In this document: positions 25,249 to 33,648 of the stretch, piece by piece
Position numbering within the stretch: position 1 is the stretch's first letter
Layout: every line of letters starts with the position of its first letter
NCBI GenBank assembly: GCA_004557125.1
Contig: SFET01000002.1
Location: 98,487 to 162,486, forward strand
Direction: 5' to 3'
Origin: Clostridiales bacterium
Lineage (GTDB): Bacteria > Bacillota > Clostridia > Christensenellales > Aristaeellaceae
Length of the DNA: 64,000 nucleotides
Translations under genes and position numbers: made by a program
Notes under the pieces: model-generated
Database searches by the model: none
What the model was told of the DNA's origin: nothing
The model's input: the letters and a program-made list of their open reading frames with translations, nothing else

Positions 25249-26373
25249 ATGTCCATCAAGGTATGTAAATTCGGCGGAAGCTCCGTCTGCGACGGAGATC
25301 GCTTTGCCCAGGTCAGCCGCATCCTCCACAGCGATCCCGACCGAAGATACATCGTGCTCTCCGCGCCCGGAAAGCGCTTTCCCGGCGATGACAAGGTCAC
25401 GGATCTGCTGTACCGGGCCTGGGATGCGGACGATGACACTGCACAGTTCATCTTTACCCGCATTTACCTGCGCTATGCATCCATACGGGATCAATGCGCG
25501 CCGGAATTCGATCTCGAGTCGGAGTTTTCCCGGATCCGACGCTGCTTCCGCACCTCAAGAGACTATGCCGCCAGCCGGGGCGAATACCTCTGCGCCAGGC
25601 TCTTTGCCGCCGCCTTCGACCTGCCCTTCGTGGACGCAGCGGAGCTGTTTTTCTTTCATGAAAGCGGCGCGATTGACCTCCCCGCGACCTGCCGAAGCAT
25701 CAAGGAAAGGCTTTCGTCCCTCGATCGCGCGGTGATCCCCGGCTTCTACGGGAGCCTGCCCGGCGGATGCATCCGCACCTTCAGCCGCGGAGGTTCCGAC
25801 GTCAGCGGTGCGCTGATCGCCTCGGCGTTGCATGCGGATCTCTACGAGAACTGGACCGATGTGGACGGCCTGTACACGGCGGATCCCAACCTCGTGCCCG
25901 ATGCCCGGCGCAACCGCTGCGTGAGCCTGCACCAGATGGAGCAGCTGGCCCGTGCAGGCGCGCAGGTGCTGCACCCGGATGCGCTCAGGCCGCTGGAAGG
26001 CACGGGCGTGGACGCCCTGCTGAAGAACACCTCCGCTCCCGATGCACTGGGCACGCGCATCAGCGAGCGCTGCACGGAACCCGTCCCCTGTGTCACCGGG
26101 CAGTGCAAGCTGTACTGTACCGCAGCGCCCGATGCGCCGGATCGCTGCCCCCTTCTGCATGCCGTGCCCTTCGATGGCGGCGTGGAGGTGGCAGCTGTGC
26201 GCATCTTCGGCGCACGGGAGACGCAGCAGCGAAGGATTGCAGCGGAATTACATCCGTTTCATATCATTCATATGCAGGATCACATGGAAATAATCGTGCC
26301 TAATGACACGTACTGCGACGCAATCCGCAAAGTTCATGGGATTCTGATGGAGGATGCCGTCGAGGAGAGCTGA
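25249..26373 (+). CDS. Aspartate kinase with a short regulatory end
   Basis: 374 aa from ATG 25249, which follows CGGAGGG; the upstream extension is not supported. The kinase domain has KVCKFGGSSVCDGDRFAQV (ATP/Asp site), TFSRGGSDVSGALIASAL and YENWTDVDGLYTADP. The C-terminal part after about residue 290 holds only one ACT-like unit (VEVAAVRIFGARETQQRRI, MEIIVPNDTYCDAI) where monofunctional enzymes usually have two in 400-450 aa. It phosphorylates aspartate for Lys/Met/Thr or dipicolinate supply. Allosteric feedback may be weak or absent. It stands alone and runs against dnaG. Confidence 0.87.
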   Translation: MSIKVCKFGGSSVCDGDRFAQVSRILHSDPDRRYIVLSAPGKRFPGDDKVTDLLYRAWDADDDTAQFIFTRIYLRYASIRDQCAPEFDLESEFSRIRRCFRTSRDYAASRGEYLCARLFAAAFDLPFVDAAELFFFHESGAIDLPATCRSIKERLSSLDRAVIPGFYGSLPGGCIRTFSRGGSDVSGALIASALHADLYENWTDVDGLYTADPNLVPDARRNRCVSLHQMEQLARAGAQVLHPDALRPLEGTGVDALLKNTSAPDALGTRISERCTEPVPCVTGQCKLYCTAAPDAPDRCPLLHAVPFDGGVEVAAVRIFGARETQQRRIAAELHPFHIIHMQDHMEIIVPNDTYCDAIRKVHGILMEDAVEES

Positions 26374-26418
26374 GTGGCTCGTCCGACATACGCGCATCAA
26401 ATCCGCAATCAACGAAAG

Positions 26419-26450
26419 CAAAACCCCGGTTCCAGCGACGGAACCGGGGT
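26419..26450 (-). terminator. Terminator after valS
   Basis: Minus strand ACCCCGGTTCC, loop GTCGCT, GGAACCGGGGT, then TTTG. The perfect 11-bp stem also stops the converging aspartate kinase transcript. Confidence 0.88.
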
Positions 26451-26474
26451 GCACTTCATGGAATCGGGCGCGAA

Positions 26475-29201
26475 TCAGCACAGAGCTTCCATCTCGGCGA
26501 TGCGGGCCCTGAGCTTCTCCAGCAGGCCCTGGTTGGTGGCCAGCTTCTCCTTCTCGCGCTCCACCAGCTCGGCGGGGGCCTTGGCGACGAAGCCGGCGTT
26601 GTTCAGCTTGCCGTTGGCGCGGGCGATCTCACCCTCCACGTTCTTGAGGTCCTTCTCCAGGCGTGCAAGCTCCTTCTCCACGTCCACCAGCTCACCCAGC
26701 GGGATGAACAGCTCGCAGGGCGCGGTGACGGCGGATGCACTCTTTTCGGGATTGGTCGTACCCGCGTCGATGAATTCCACGTTGCTGGCGCCTGCCAGGC
26801 GCTTGAAGTAGCCCTCTGCGGAGGCCAGCGCATCCCTCCAGCCCTCGTGGGGCTTCAGGATCAGCGTGGCGCGCTTTGCGGGGGCCACGTTCATCTCGGC
26901 GCGCAGGTTGCGGATGGTCACGATCACGTCCTTCACGCCCTCGAAGGCGGCGGCCTCGGCAGGGAAGTCCAGCGCGGGGTCGCACTCCGGCCAGGAGGAA
27001 GTGATCAGCATGCCCTCCACGCCCGGCAGGTAGCTGTACAGCTCCTCGGTGATGAAGGGAATGTAGGGATGCAGCAGCTTGATCATGCCGGTGAGCACGT
27101 GCAGCAGCACCTCCTGGGTGGTCTTCTTCACCTCGCCGTCCTCGGCATAGAGGCCCTGCTTGGCGCTCTCGATGTACCAGTCGCAGAAGTCGGACCAGAC
27201 GAAGTCGTAGAGCTTCGTGGCGGCCAGGCCCAGATCGAAGTTCTCCAGATTGTCGGTGATGGTGCGCACCGTGTCCTGATACTTTGTGAGGATCCACTTG
27301 TCCGACAGAGAGAGCTTCTCGGCGGTGGGCACGCCCTCGGGGGTGAAGCCGTCCAGGTTCATCAGCACGAAGCGGCTGGCGTTCCAGATCTTGTTGCAGA
27401 AGTTGCGGTAGGTCTCGATCTTCTCATTGGACAGGCGCACGTCCGCACCGGGGGCCACGCCCATCACCAGCGAGAAGCGCAGCGCGTCCGCGCCGTACTG
27501 GTCGATGACCTCGATGGGATCGATGCCGTTGCCCAGGGACTTGGACATCTTGCGGCCCTGCGCGTCGCGCACCAGGCCGTGCATCAGCGCCACGCTGAAG
27601 GGGCACTTGCCGGTCTGCTCGATGCCGGAGAACACCATGCGCGCCAGCCAGAAGAAGATGATGTCGTAGCCGCAGGACAGCACGCTGTTGGGATAGAAGG
27701 TCTTGAAGTCCTCCGTCTCCTCCGGCCAGCCCAGCGTGGAGAAGGGCCAAAGTGCGGAGGAGAACCAGGTGTCCAGCACGTCCTCGTCCTGGCGCACGGG
27801 CTTGCCGCACTTCGGACAGACGGTGATGTCCTCGCGGGAGACGGTCATCTCGCCGCAGTCGTCGCAGTAGAAGGCCGGGATGCGATGGCCCCACCACAGC
27901 TGGCGGGAGATGCACCAGTCGCGGGTGTTCTCCATCCAGTTCAAATAGGTCTTTTCAAAGCGCTCGGGCACGAAGCGCAGCTCGCCGTCCTTGACCACCT
28001 TCACGGCGGGCTTGGCCAGGGGCTCCATCTTCACGAACCATTGCTTGGAAACCATGGGCTCGATGGTGTGGTGGCAGCGGTAGCAGGTGCCCACCTCGTG
28101 GGTCAACGGCTCCACCTTCTTGAGCAGGCCCGCGGCCTCCAGATCGGCGACGATGGCCTTCCGGGCCTCCATGGTGGTCATGCCGGCGTACTTGCCGCAG
28201 TCCAGCACCACCGGCTCATCGGCGGTTGCGCGGCCGCTGGCGATCCACTCGGCGTTCTCCGCGGCCTCCTTGGCGCCGGTCATGTGGCCGTCGTAGGTGA
28301 ACACGCGCACCATGGGCAGGTTGTGGCGCTTGCCCACCTCGTAGTCGTTGGGATCGTGGGCGGGGGTGATCTTCACCACGCCGGTGCCCTTGGTCATGTC
28401 GGCGTGCTCGTCGCAGACGATCGGAATCTCCTTGTTGATCAGCGGCAGGATGACGTGGCAGCCGTGCAGATGGGCATACCTCTCGTCCTCGGCGTTGATG
28501 GCCACGGCGGTGTCGCCCAGCATGGTCTCGGGGCGGGTGGTTGCCAGCTCCAGCATCTCGCCGGTCTCCTTCACCGGGTACAGCAGGTGCCAGAAGGAAC
28601 CCTTCTGCTCCTCGTACTCCACCTCTGCGTCGGAGATGGAGGTCTTGCAGCAGGGGCACCAGTTGATCATGCGCCAGCCCTGATAGATCAGGCCCTTCTC
28701 ATACAGGCGCACGAAGGTCTCGCGCACAGCGCGGGACAGGCCGTCGTCCATGGTGAAGCGCTCGCGGTCCCAGTCGCAGGACACGCCCAGCTTGCGCAGC
28801 TGTTTGACGATGCGTCCGCCGTACTCCTTCTTCCACTCCCAGGTGCGCTCGAGGAACTTTTCGCGGCCCACATCCTGCTTGGTCAGGCCCTCCTCGGCCA
28901 GGGCGTTGACCACCTTCACCTCGGTGGCGATGGCGGCGTGGTCAGTTCCGGGCACCCACAGCGTGGGATCGCCCTTCATGCGGTGGTAGCGGATCAGCAC
29001 GTCCTGTGGCATCTCGTCCAGGGCGTGGCCCACGTGCAGCTGGCCGGTGATGTTCGGCGGGGGCATGACGATGGTGAAGGGCTTCTTGTCGGGGTTCTCC
29101 ACGGGCTTGAATGCGCCGGAGCTCTCCCACTTCTCATAGATGCGGTTTTCAATCTGTTGGGGCTGATAGACCTTCTCCATCGTGAATTCCTGCTTTTCCA
29201 T
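26475..29201 (-). CDS. valS: Valyl-tRNA synthetase
   Basis: 908 aa from ATG 29201, which has GGAGG at 6 bases. Class I motifs PNITGQLHVGHALD (HIGH) and RKMSKSLGNG (KMSKS), editing domain with TTRPETMLGDTAVA, and a C-terminal coiled arm (VEKELARLEKDLKNVEGEIA) are those of ValRS. It charges tRNA-Val. Expression is expected to depend on uncharged tRNA-Val through the T-box upstream at 29570-29815, with one small membrane-protein gene in between. Confidence 0.98.
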   Translation of the reverse strand: MEKQEFTMEKVYQPQQIENRIYEKWESSGAFKPVENPDKKPFTIVMPPPNITGQLHVGHALDEMPQDVLIRYHRMKGDPTLWVPGTDHAAIATEVKVVNALAEEGLTKQDVGREKFLERTWEWKKEYGGRIVKQLRKLGVSCDWDRERFTMDDGLSRAVRETFVRLYEKGLIYQGWRMINWCPCCKTSISDAEVEYEEQKGSFWHLLYPVKETGEMLELATTRPETMLGDTAVAINAEDERYAHLHGCHVILPLINKEIPIVCDEHADMTKGTGVVKITPAHDPNDYEVGKRHNLPMVRVFTYDGHMTGAKEAAENAEWIASGRATADEPVVLDCGKYAGMTTMEARKAIVADLEAAGLLKKVEPLTHEVGTCYRCHHTIEPMVSKQWFVKMEPLAKPAVKVVKDGELRFVPERFEKTYLNWMENTRDWCISRQLWWGHRIPAFYCDDCGEMTVSREDITVCPKCGKPVRQDEDVLDTWFSSALWPFSTLGWPEETEDFKTFYPNSVLSCGYDIIFFWLARMVFSGIEQTGKCPFSVALMHGLVRDAQGRKMSKSLGNGIDPIEVIDQYGADALRFSLVMGVAPGADVRLSNEKIETYRNFCNKIWNASRFVLMNLDGFTPEGVPTAEKLSLSDKWILTKYQDTVRTITDNLENFDLGLAATKLYDFVWSDFCDWYIESAKQGLYAEDGEVKKTTQEVLLHVLTGMIKLLHPYIPFITEELYSYLPGVEGMLITSSWPECDPALDFPAEAAAFEGVKDVIVTIRNLRAEMNVAPAKRATLILKPHEGWRDALASAEGYFKRLAGASNVEFIDAGTTNPEKSASAVTAPCELFIPLGELVDVEKELARLEKDLKNVEGEIARANGKLNNAGFVAKAPAELVEREKEKLATNQGLLEKLRARIAEMEALC

Positions 29202-29274
29202 AAATATCCTCCTGATGTTCTCCCAGCATCGCAGGCGCATTCACCTGCGAGGATGTTGTGCGAAATATGGTTCC

Positions 29275-29550
29275 TCAGAGCATGACCAGCAGCGCGCCGA
29301 CGGCGCAGACGGCCAGGGCGATGAGCTTGACTGCGTTGCGCGCAGCGTCCGGCGCATCGGGACGCAGCTTGCGGGCGATGGGCCCGGCACAGAACTCCGC
29401 GACCAACCCGGCCAACAGAACCACAAGCCCCACCGGATTGATCCGACTGCCATCAAAGCCGAGTTCGCCGCTTCCCGGCAGTCCCAGCAGCGCAAAGACG
29501 CACACCAGCACCAGCAGCAGCGCGACGAGATTGATTCCACTGTGCTTCAA
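29275..29550 (-). CDS. Small integral membrane protein between T-box and valS, 91 aa
   Basis: Start TTG 29550 is chosen because GGGAGG lies 9 bases before it and directly after the T-box terminator; a TTG further up would lie in the leader. Three hydrophobic helices are visible (INLVALLLVLVCVFALLGL, VGLVVLLAGLVAEFCAGPI, AVKLIALAVCAVGALLVML). No family recognised. Because it sits downstream of the T-box it should be induced by valine starvation with valS, which hints at a role in amino-acid transport or simply a hitch-hiking gene. Confidence 0.7.
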   Translation of the reverse strand: MKHSGINLVALLLVLVCVFALLGLPGSGELGFDGSRINPVGLVVLLAGLVAEFCAGPIARKLRPDAPDAARNAVKLIALAVCAVGALLVML

Positions 29551-29569
29551 GGCCGACCACCTCCCTTCC

Positions 29570-29815
29570 AAAAATGAAACGCGAAACAAACCCAAAGGGC
29601 GGGTCTGTTCCGCGGTACCACCTTATTCACCCGAAAATCCGGGTCTCTCTGCGCGTTCAGGGGCGCACCCCGCGCGGCTAATCCGTTCACCGCGCCGCCT
29701 CCGAAGCGACCTTCGCCCTTCGCCCTTCCAAGCGGCCTCTCAGCCCGTGAGCCGCTCTCTCTTGGGATGCGCAAGGACTACTCCTCTTCATCATCGGCAA
29801 AGTCCATATTGCCTA
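29570..29815 (-). promoter_or_regulatory. T-box leader (Val) controlling the membrane gene and valS
   Basis: The T-box AATAAGGTGGTACCGCGG lies at 29609-29626. The terminator is CGCGGAACAGACCC / GGGTTTGTTTCGCG (29580-29614, 14 pairs including two G-T) with a T-rich tail. Its 5' arm starts inside the T-box, so the antiterminator is mutually exclusive. Stem I shows GGAGTAG (AGTA loop motif), AGAGAG and GGGCTGAGAG. GTC at 29708-29710, on the 3' side opposite the AGTA and followed by G, fits a Val specifier. Confidence 0.92.
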
Positions 29816-29821
29816 GTCGTG

Positions 29822-29850
29822 ATTATAGCACAATTTCCATTCTTCGTCAA
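29822..29850 (-). promoter_or_regulatory. Promoter of the valS T-box transcript
   Basis: Minus strand TTGACG (29845-29850), 17 bp, TATAAT (29822-29827) with TGC before it. Confidence 0.9.
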
Positions 29851-29888
29851 CGAATTGTGCGAACACACCCGTTTTTTAACCCGTCGGT

Positions 29889-30188
29889 TCAGACGCCGTC
29901 GAAGTAATTGCGGGGATCGTTGCTGCGGCGGGTCTTGCCGTCGTCCTCCAGGTATTCGATCTCCAGCTTCTGAAAGGGCACCTCCTCCATGAAGTGCTCC
30001 GGCAGAAAGGCCGTGTGCCGGAACTCCTCGAATTCGTGCTCGTGCTTGCGCAGCCAGATCGGACAGGGGATGTCAAACTCGCGACACAACTCGATCAGGG
30101 CCTCCTCCACCTCCTCCGGTCTGCAAGGTTGCGTGGCCTGCCTGCTGATGCGGTGCTTCACGATGATTTTCGCCCAAAGTCTGGCCAT
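29889..30188 (-). CDS. Conserved hypothetical protein, 99 aa
   Basis: ATG 30188 follows GGAGGAG. A soluble, charged protein without signal or membrane segment: MARLWAKIIVKHRI, EEALIELCREFDIPCPIWL, KHEHEFEEFRHTAFLPEHF, VPFQKLEIEYLED. I recall proteins of similar layout in Clostridia without assigned function. It lies 70 bases after the SpoIIQ-like gene on the same strand. No function is offered. Confidence 0.8.
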   Translation of the reverse strand: MARLWAKIIVKHRISRQATQPCRPEEVEEALIELCREFDIPCPIWLRKHEHEFEEFRHTAFLPEHFMEEVPFQKLEIEYLEDDGKTRRSNDPRNYFDGV

Positions 30189-30258
30189 GGGTTCTCCTCC
30201 GTTTCTCTGTTCCCGCGCGGAATTTCATCCTCCATTATACAGATAGAAACAGAATCCG

Positions 30259-30981
30259 TCAATCCGCCGCGGTGCTTTCCGAGACATATTGTGTGGGGTT
30301 TGCCGCTTCGCCGTCCACATACAGCTCCAGGTGCAGGTGCGCGCCCTGCTCCGCTTCGCCGGCCATGCTCGCGTCCGCATTTCCGAGGAGCTCCCCGGCA
30401 CTTACCTGCATCCCTGCCTCGATTTCCTCCGCCGGGGCGATGGATGCGTAGCGCAGCAGCATGCCATCCTCGCGCTTCACCTCCACGAAGCCGCCGTATG
30501 CGCCGCTCTCGCCCACCGTGCACACGACGCCGTCGCACAAACTCCTTGTGACACCGCCCTCGCAGACGTAGTCCACCGCCGGGTGTGCCTCCCACAATCC
30601 CCGCGCAGCCTGCCACTGCGGGACTTCCGAAAAGCCGCGCACCAGATGCCAATCGTCGGGCAGCTCCAGCACCGGTTCCTCCGGATCCTCCGCCTCCGAC
30701 AGCAACACGTCCGCCGCCGGCAGTACCACCTGCTCTGGTGCATCCGCTTCGCCGCGATAGATCTCCGCCGCCCTCGCGATTGCGCACAGTGCCACAATCA
30801 CTAAGCCGTAATAAGCGATGCGCCCCGCATTTTTGCGCAACAGAATCGCCAAGCTACGCAGCACTTGTCCCATGCTGCACAGGCCCTTGCGCACGATTCT
30901 GCCGGTATTCTCCAAAGTTCGCCACACTGCACTTCCCACGCGGCGCTTCAGCACAGCTGCTGCTTTCCGCAATTTCTTCAT
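30259..30981 (-). CDS. SpoIIQ-like M23 (LytM) endopeptidase domain protein
   Basis: 240 aa from ATG 30981 with GAGGAGGG upstream. One membrane helix (AGRIAYYGLVIVALCAIARA, about 53-73) follows a basic cytoplasmic tail; the rest is outside. The LytM domain shows the ligand pair WEAHPAVDYVCEGG (HxxxD) and AHLHLELYVDG (HxH), so zinc coordination appears complete. In Clostridia SpoIIQ is the forespore M23 protein that faces SpoIIIAH and is often near dacF-like genes. Here it is 91 bases after the DacF-like gene. The SpoIIQ identity is an inference. Confidence 0.8.
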   Translation of the reverse strand: MKKLRKAAAVLKRRVGSAVWRTLENTGRIVRKGLCSMGQVLRSLAILLRKNAGRIAYYGLVIVALCAIARAAEIYRGEADAPEQVVLPAADVLLSEAEDPEEPVLELPDDWHLVRGFSEVPQWQAARGLWEAHPAVDYVCEGGVTRSLCDGVVCTVGESGAYGGFVEVKREDGMLLRYASIAPAEEIEAGMQVSAGELLGNADASMAGEAEQGAHLHLELYVDGEAANPTQYVSESTAAD

Positions 30982-31072
30982 ATAAAATCCCTCCTCTTCT
31001 TCCAGCTTGGGAAAAATTGGAGGGATTTATACCGCTATTTCTGTTTACCGGGGAAGTTTTTCACTTCTGCGC

Positions 31073-32665
31073 TCAGCGCGGCCTGCGGCGGTCGCGACCG
31101 ACGGAGCTTCCGCTGCGGTTGGACGGGGTCCATCCGCCGCCCGACGTGCGACTGCGCCCGGCGGAGCCGCTTGTGCTGCGCGTTCTGCGCACGGGTTCGT
31201 CGTAAGGATCCCTGCGACGGGGCTGTGCTGCGCCCATCTGCTGGCGGCGCAGGTACTCCTGGCGGCGGCGCTCATAGATCGCGCGTCGCCTGCGCTGCTT
31301 TGCAGCCCTGCGGCTCGCCGCAAGGATGATGATCAGTACGATCAGCAGCGCCAGTACGGCCAGCAGCGCCAGGAAGATCTTGTTGCTGAAGATCCGCAGG
31401 AAGGGGAAGTAATCCAGCAGCGTGGGCGGATTGATTTGCTCTGCAACGTCACAGCCCGCCACCACTTTCGCCGTCACGATGTTGCCGGTGGAGGCATCGA
31501 GATATTGGAAGTCGCCGATGATCTCGCCCTTGGAGATGGGCGCGGTCAGGGATTCGCGGGTGAGCTGCACGCTGGCCTTGCTGCAGAAGTCGGCGATGGC
31601 GTCGTTCAGCGCGGTGGCGCTGTTGCGCTCCACCATGCGCAGGTAGCTGGAATCGCTGATCTGTGCGATCTCCAGATCCAAGCGGCCACCATAGGGATCA
31701 TCGTTGCTCGCATTGGAGACGACCACATTGACGATCTGGCTCTTTGCGGCCTCGAACATCTGATCCAGGGTGTAAGTATCGTAACAGGTCCAGCCGTAGT
31801 CAAAGAGGCGCGTGGTATCGATCCAGCGGTATTCCTCTTCTTCGGTCTTTTCCGACTTCAGCGCCACGGAGATCAGCGTTGCGCCATCCTTCTCCGCCGC
31901 ACCGACGAAGCATTCGCCCGCAGCGCTGGTGGTGCCGGTCTTGACACCGATGCAGCCCTCGTAATAAAACTTCGAAGTCGGCTTCATGATCTCGTACTTG
32001 GACACCAGCTTCAGTTCGCCGCGCTCCTTGACGGTGATCGTGCCCTGATAGTTGTTCACGATCTGTCGGAAGGTCTCGTTCTGCATGGCGGTTCTGGTGA
32101 TCAGCGCCAGATCGTAGGCCGTGGTGTAATGATTCTCGTTGGTGTAGCCGTGGGCATTGGCGAAGTGGGTGTCCGTGCAGCCGATCTGCGCGGCCCGCTG
32201 GTTCATCAGCGCCACGAAATTGTCCACCGTGCCCGAAACCAGCACGGCCACGGCATTGGCGCCGTCGTTTCCGGAGGAGAGCATGAAGCCCAGCAGCAGA
32301 TCGCCGAAGGTCATCGTCTCGCCGGGGTACACCGGAATCAGCGAACTGTCGCCGGGGACGTCCGCCGCCGCCTGGGGGATGGCGATCTCCTGTGTCAGGG
32401 GAATGCCGCTCTCTATGCCCAACAGCAGCGTCATGATCTTCGTGGTGCTGGCGGGGTTCATGCGGTCGCGCTCGTTCTTTCCAAAGAGCACGTCGCCGGA
32501 ATCCGCGTCCATCAGTATGGCGGCCTGGGAATAGAGCATGTCCGCCGACAGCTGGGACGGCACTGCAGCATCATAATCCTCAGGCGTGCGCGCAAACGCC
32601 GGCGCGGAGATTGCGACGGCGAGAATCAAAAACAGGGTCAGCAGCGCAGACAATTTGCGATGCAT
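31073..32665 (-). CDS. D-alanyl-D-alanine carboxypeptidase (S11, DacF/PBP5 type) with Arg-rich tail
   Basis: 530 aa from ATG 32665 (GGAGG 10 bases upstream). Signal peptide (LSALLTLFLILAVAISAPAF), then penicillin-binding motifs SxxK at STTK (residues 73-76), SGN (131-133) and KTG (242-244), complete. The C-terminal S11 domain leads to a membrane helix (IFLALLAVLALLIVLIIILA) and a 75-residue cytoplasmic tail dominated by Arg, Ser and Gly (RRAAKQRRRRAIYERRRQEY at its start). It trims D-Ala from peptidoglycan stem peptides. The basic tail is unusual for this class, which mostly ends in an amphipathic anchor. Confidence 0.93.
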   Translation of the reverse strand: MHRKLSALLTLFLILAVAISAPAFARTPEDYDAAVPSQLSADMLYSQAAILMDADSGDVLFGKNERDRMNPASTTKIMTLLLGIESGIPLTQEIAIPQAAADVPGDSSLIPVYPGETMTFGDLLLGFMLSSGNDGANAVAVLVSGTVDNFVALMNQRAAQIGCTDTHFANAHGYTNENHYTTAYDLALITRTAMQNETFRQIVNNYQGTITVKERGELKLVSKYEIMKPTSKFYYEGCIGVKTGTTSAAGECFVGAAEKDGATLISVALKSEKTEEEEYRWIDTTRLFDYGWTCYDTYTLDQMFEAAKSQIVNVVVSNASNDDPYGGRLDLEIAQISDSSYLRMVERNSATALNDAIADFCSKASVQLTRESLTAPISKGEIIGDFQYLDASTGNIVTAKVVAGCDVAEQINPPTLLDYFPFLRIFSNKIFLALLAVLALLIVLIIILAASRRAAKQRRRRAIYERRRQEYLRRQQMGAAQPRRRDPYDEPVRRTRSTSGSAGRSRTSGGGWTPSNRSGSSVGRDRRRPR

Positions 32666-32748
32666 AGGTGCGTTTCCTCCATATCTTTTGGGCAATTCTG
32701 CCATTTTGACGCGGCGAAGGCGCCCGTAGTTCCACATTACACGTTTCT

Positions 32749-32777
32749 ATTATAGCATCACGTCGATTTTTTGTACA
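32749..32777 (-). promoter_or_regulatory. Promoter of the DacF-like gene
   Basis: Minus strand TGTACA (32772-32777), 17 bp, TATAAT (32749-32754) with extended TGC. Confidence 0.75.
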
Positions 32778-32906
32778 GCACCGCCAGGAAAACCTAACAA
32801 TAGAAATCCATCGCCGCCGCATTTCCACCGGAATCAGTTCCCGATGCCCGATTGTTGCGAAAGCATAACGACGTGCCGGAAAATTCTAACATTTACAAGA
32901 GCGCCC

Positions 32907-32935
32907 TTGAAATATCGGTTGCTCTCGTGTATAAT
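32907..32935 (+). promoter_or_regulatory. Promoter of the two-component system
   Basis: TTGAAA (32907-32912), 17 bp, TATAAT (32930-32935), about 75 bases before the response-regulator start. Confidence 0.82.
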
Positions 32936-33010
32936 AATGTTGACGAAATCATGAAGCTGTAATGTTTACATAATGCTTTTTTGGAGAAACTGCAATCTGG
33001 AGGTCGCAAA

Positions 33011-33648
33011 GTGGCAAAAAAAATCTTGATCGTTGACGATGAGCCTTTGATTGTAAAAGGTTTGAAATATTCTCTGGAATCGGACGGCTACGAGACGGAC
33101 TCCGCCCAGGACGGCGAGGAGGCTGTCAACAAATTCTTCGCCGGGCAGTACGATCTGGTGCTGCTGGATGTAATGCTGCCGAAGATCGAGGGTCTGGAGG
33201 TCTGCCAGCGCATCCGCGAGCGCAGCAACGTGCCGATCATCATGCTGACCGCCAAGGGCGACGACATGGACAAGATCCTCGGCCTGGAGTACGGCGCGGA
33301 CGACTACATGACCAAGCCCTTCAACATCCTGGAGGTCAAGGCCCGCATCAAGACCATCTTCCGCCGCACCTGAACCTGAACAACCGCAGCGTCACCGTCG
33401 GCGGCAAGGAGGTCAACCTCACCGCCAAGGAGTTTGATCTTCTGCAGCTCTTCGCCACCAACCGCGGCAAGGTCTTCAGCCGTGAAAACCTGCTGGAGAC
33501 CATCTGGAAGTACGACTACCTGGGCGATCTGCGCACCGTAGACGTGCACATTCGCCGCCTGCGCGAAAAGATTGAGCGCGTACCCAGCCAGCCGGAGTAC
33601 ATCTTCACCAAGTGGGGAGTTGGCTACTATTTTACTGACAAGGATTAA
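33011..33648 (+). pseudogene. OmpR-family response regulator split by a frameshift
   Basis: From GTG 33011 (GGAGG 7 bases before) the receiver domain reads through KILIVDDEPLIVKGLKYSLE, LVLLDVMLPKIEG (phospho-Asp), IIMLTAKGDD and YMTKPFNILEVKARI and stops at TGA 33371-33373. The winged-helix domain continues at once in another frame from 33370: LNLNNRSVTVGGKEVNLTAK, RTVDVHIRRLREKI, KWGVGYYF, stop at 33648. The two parts add up to about 212 residues where 225-235 are usual, and the inter-domain linker is missing. So there is a deletion plus frameshift, real or from assembly. It was clearly the partner of the kinase that follows, whose start overlaps it. Confidence 0.85.

Noticed and set aside
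33088..33273. Minus-strand frame inside the response regulator
   Set aside because: Shadow of the receiver domain; no ribosome site and no similarity to known small proteins.
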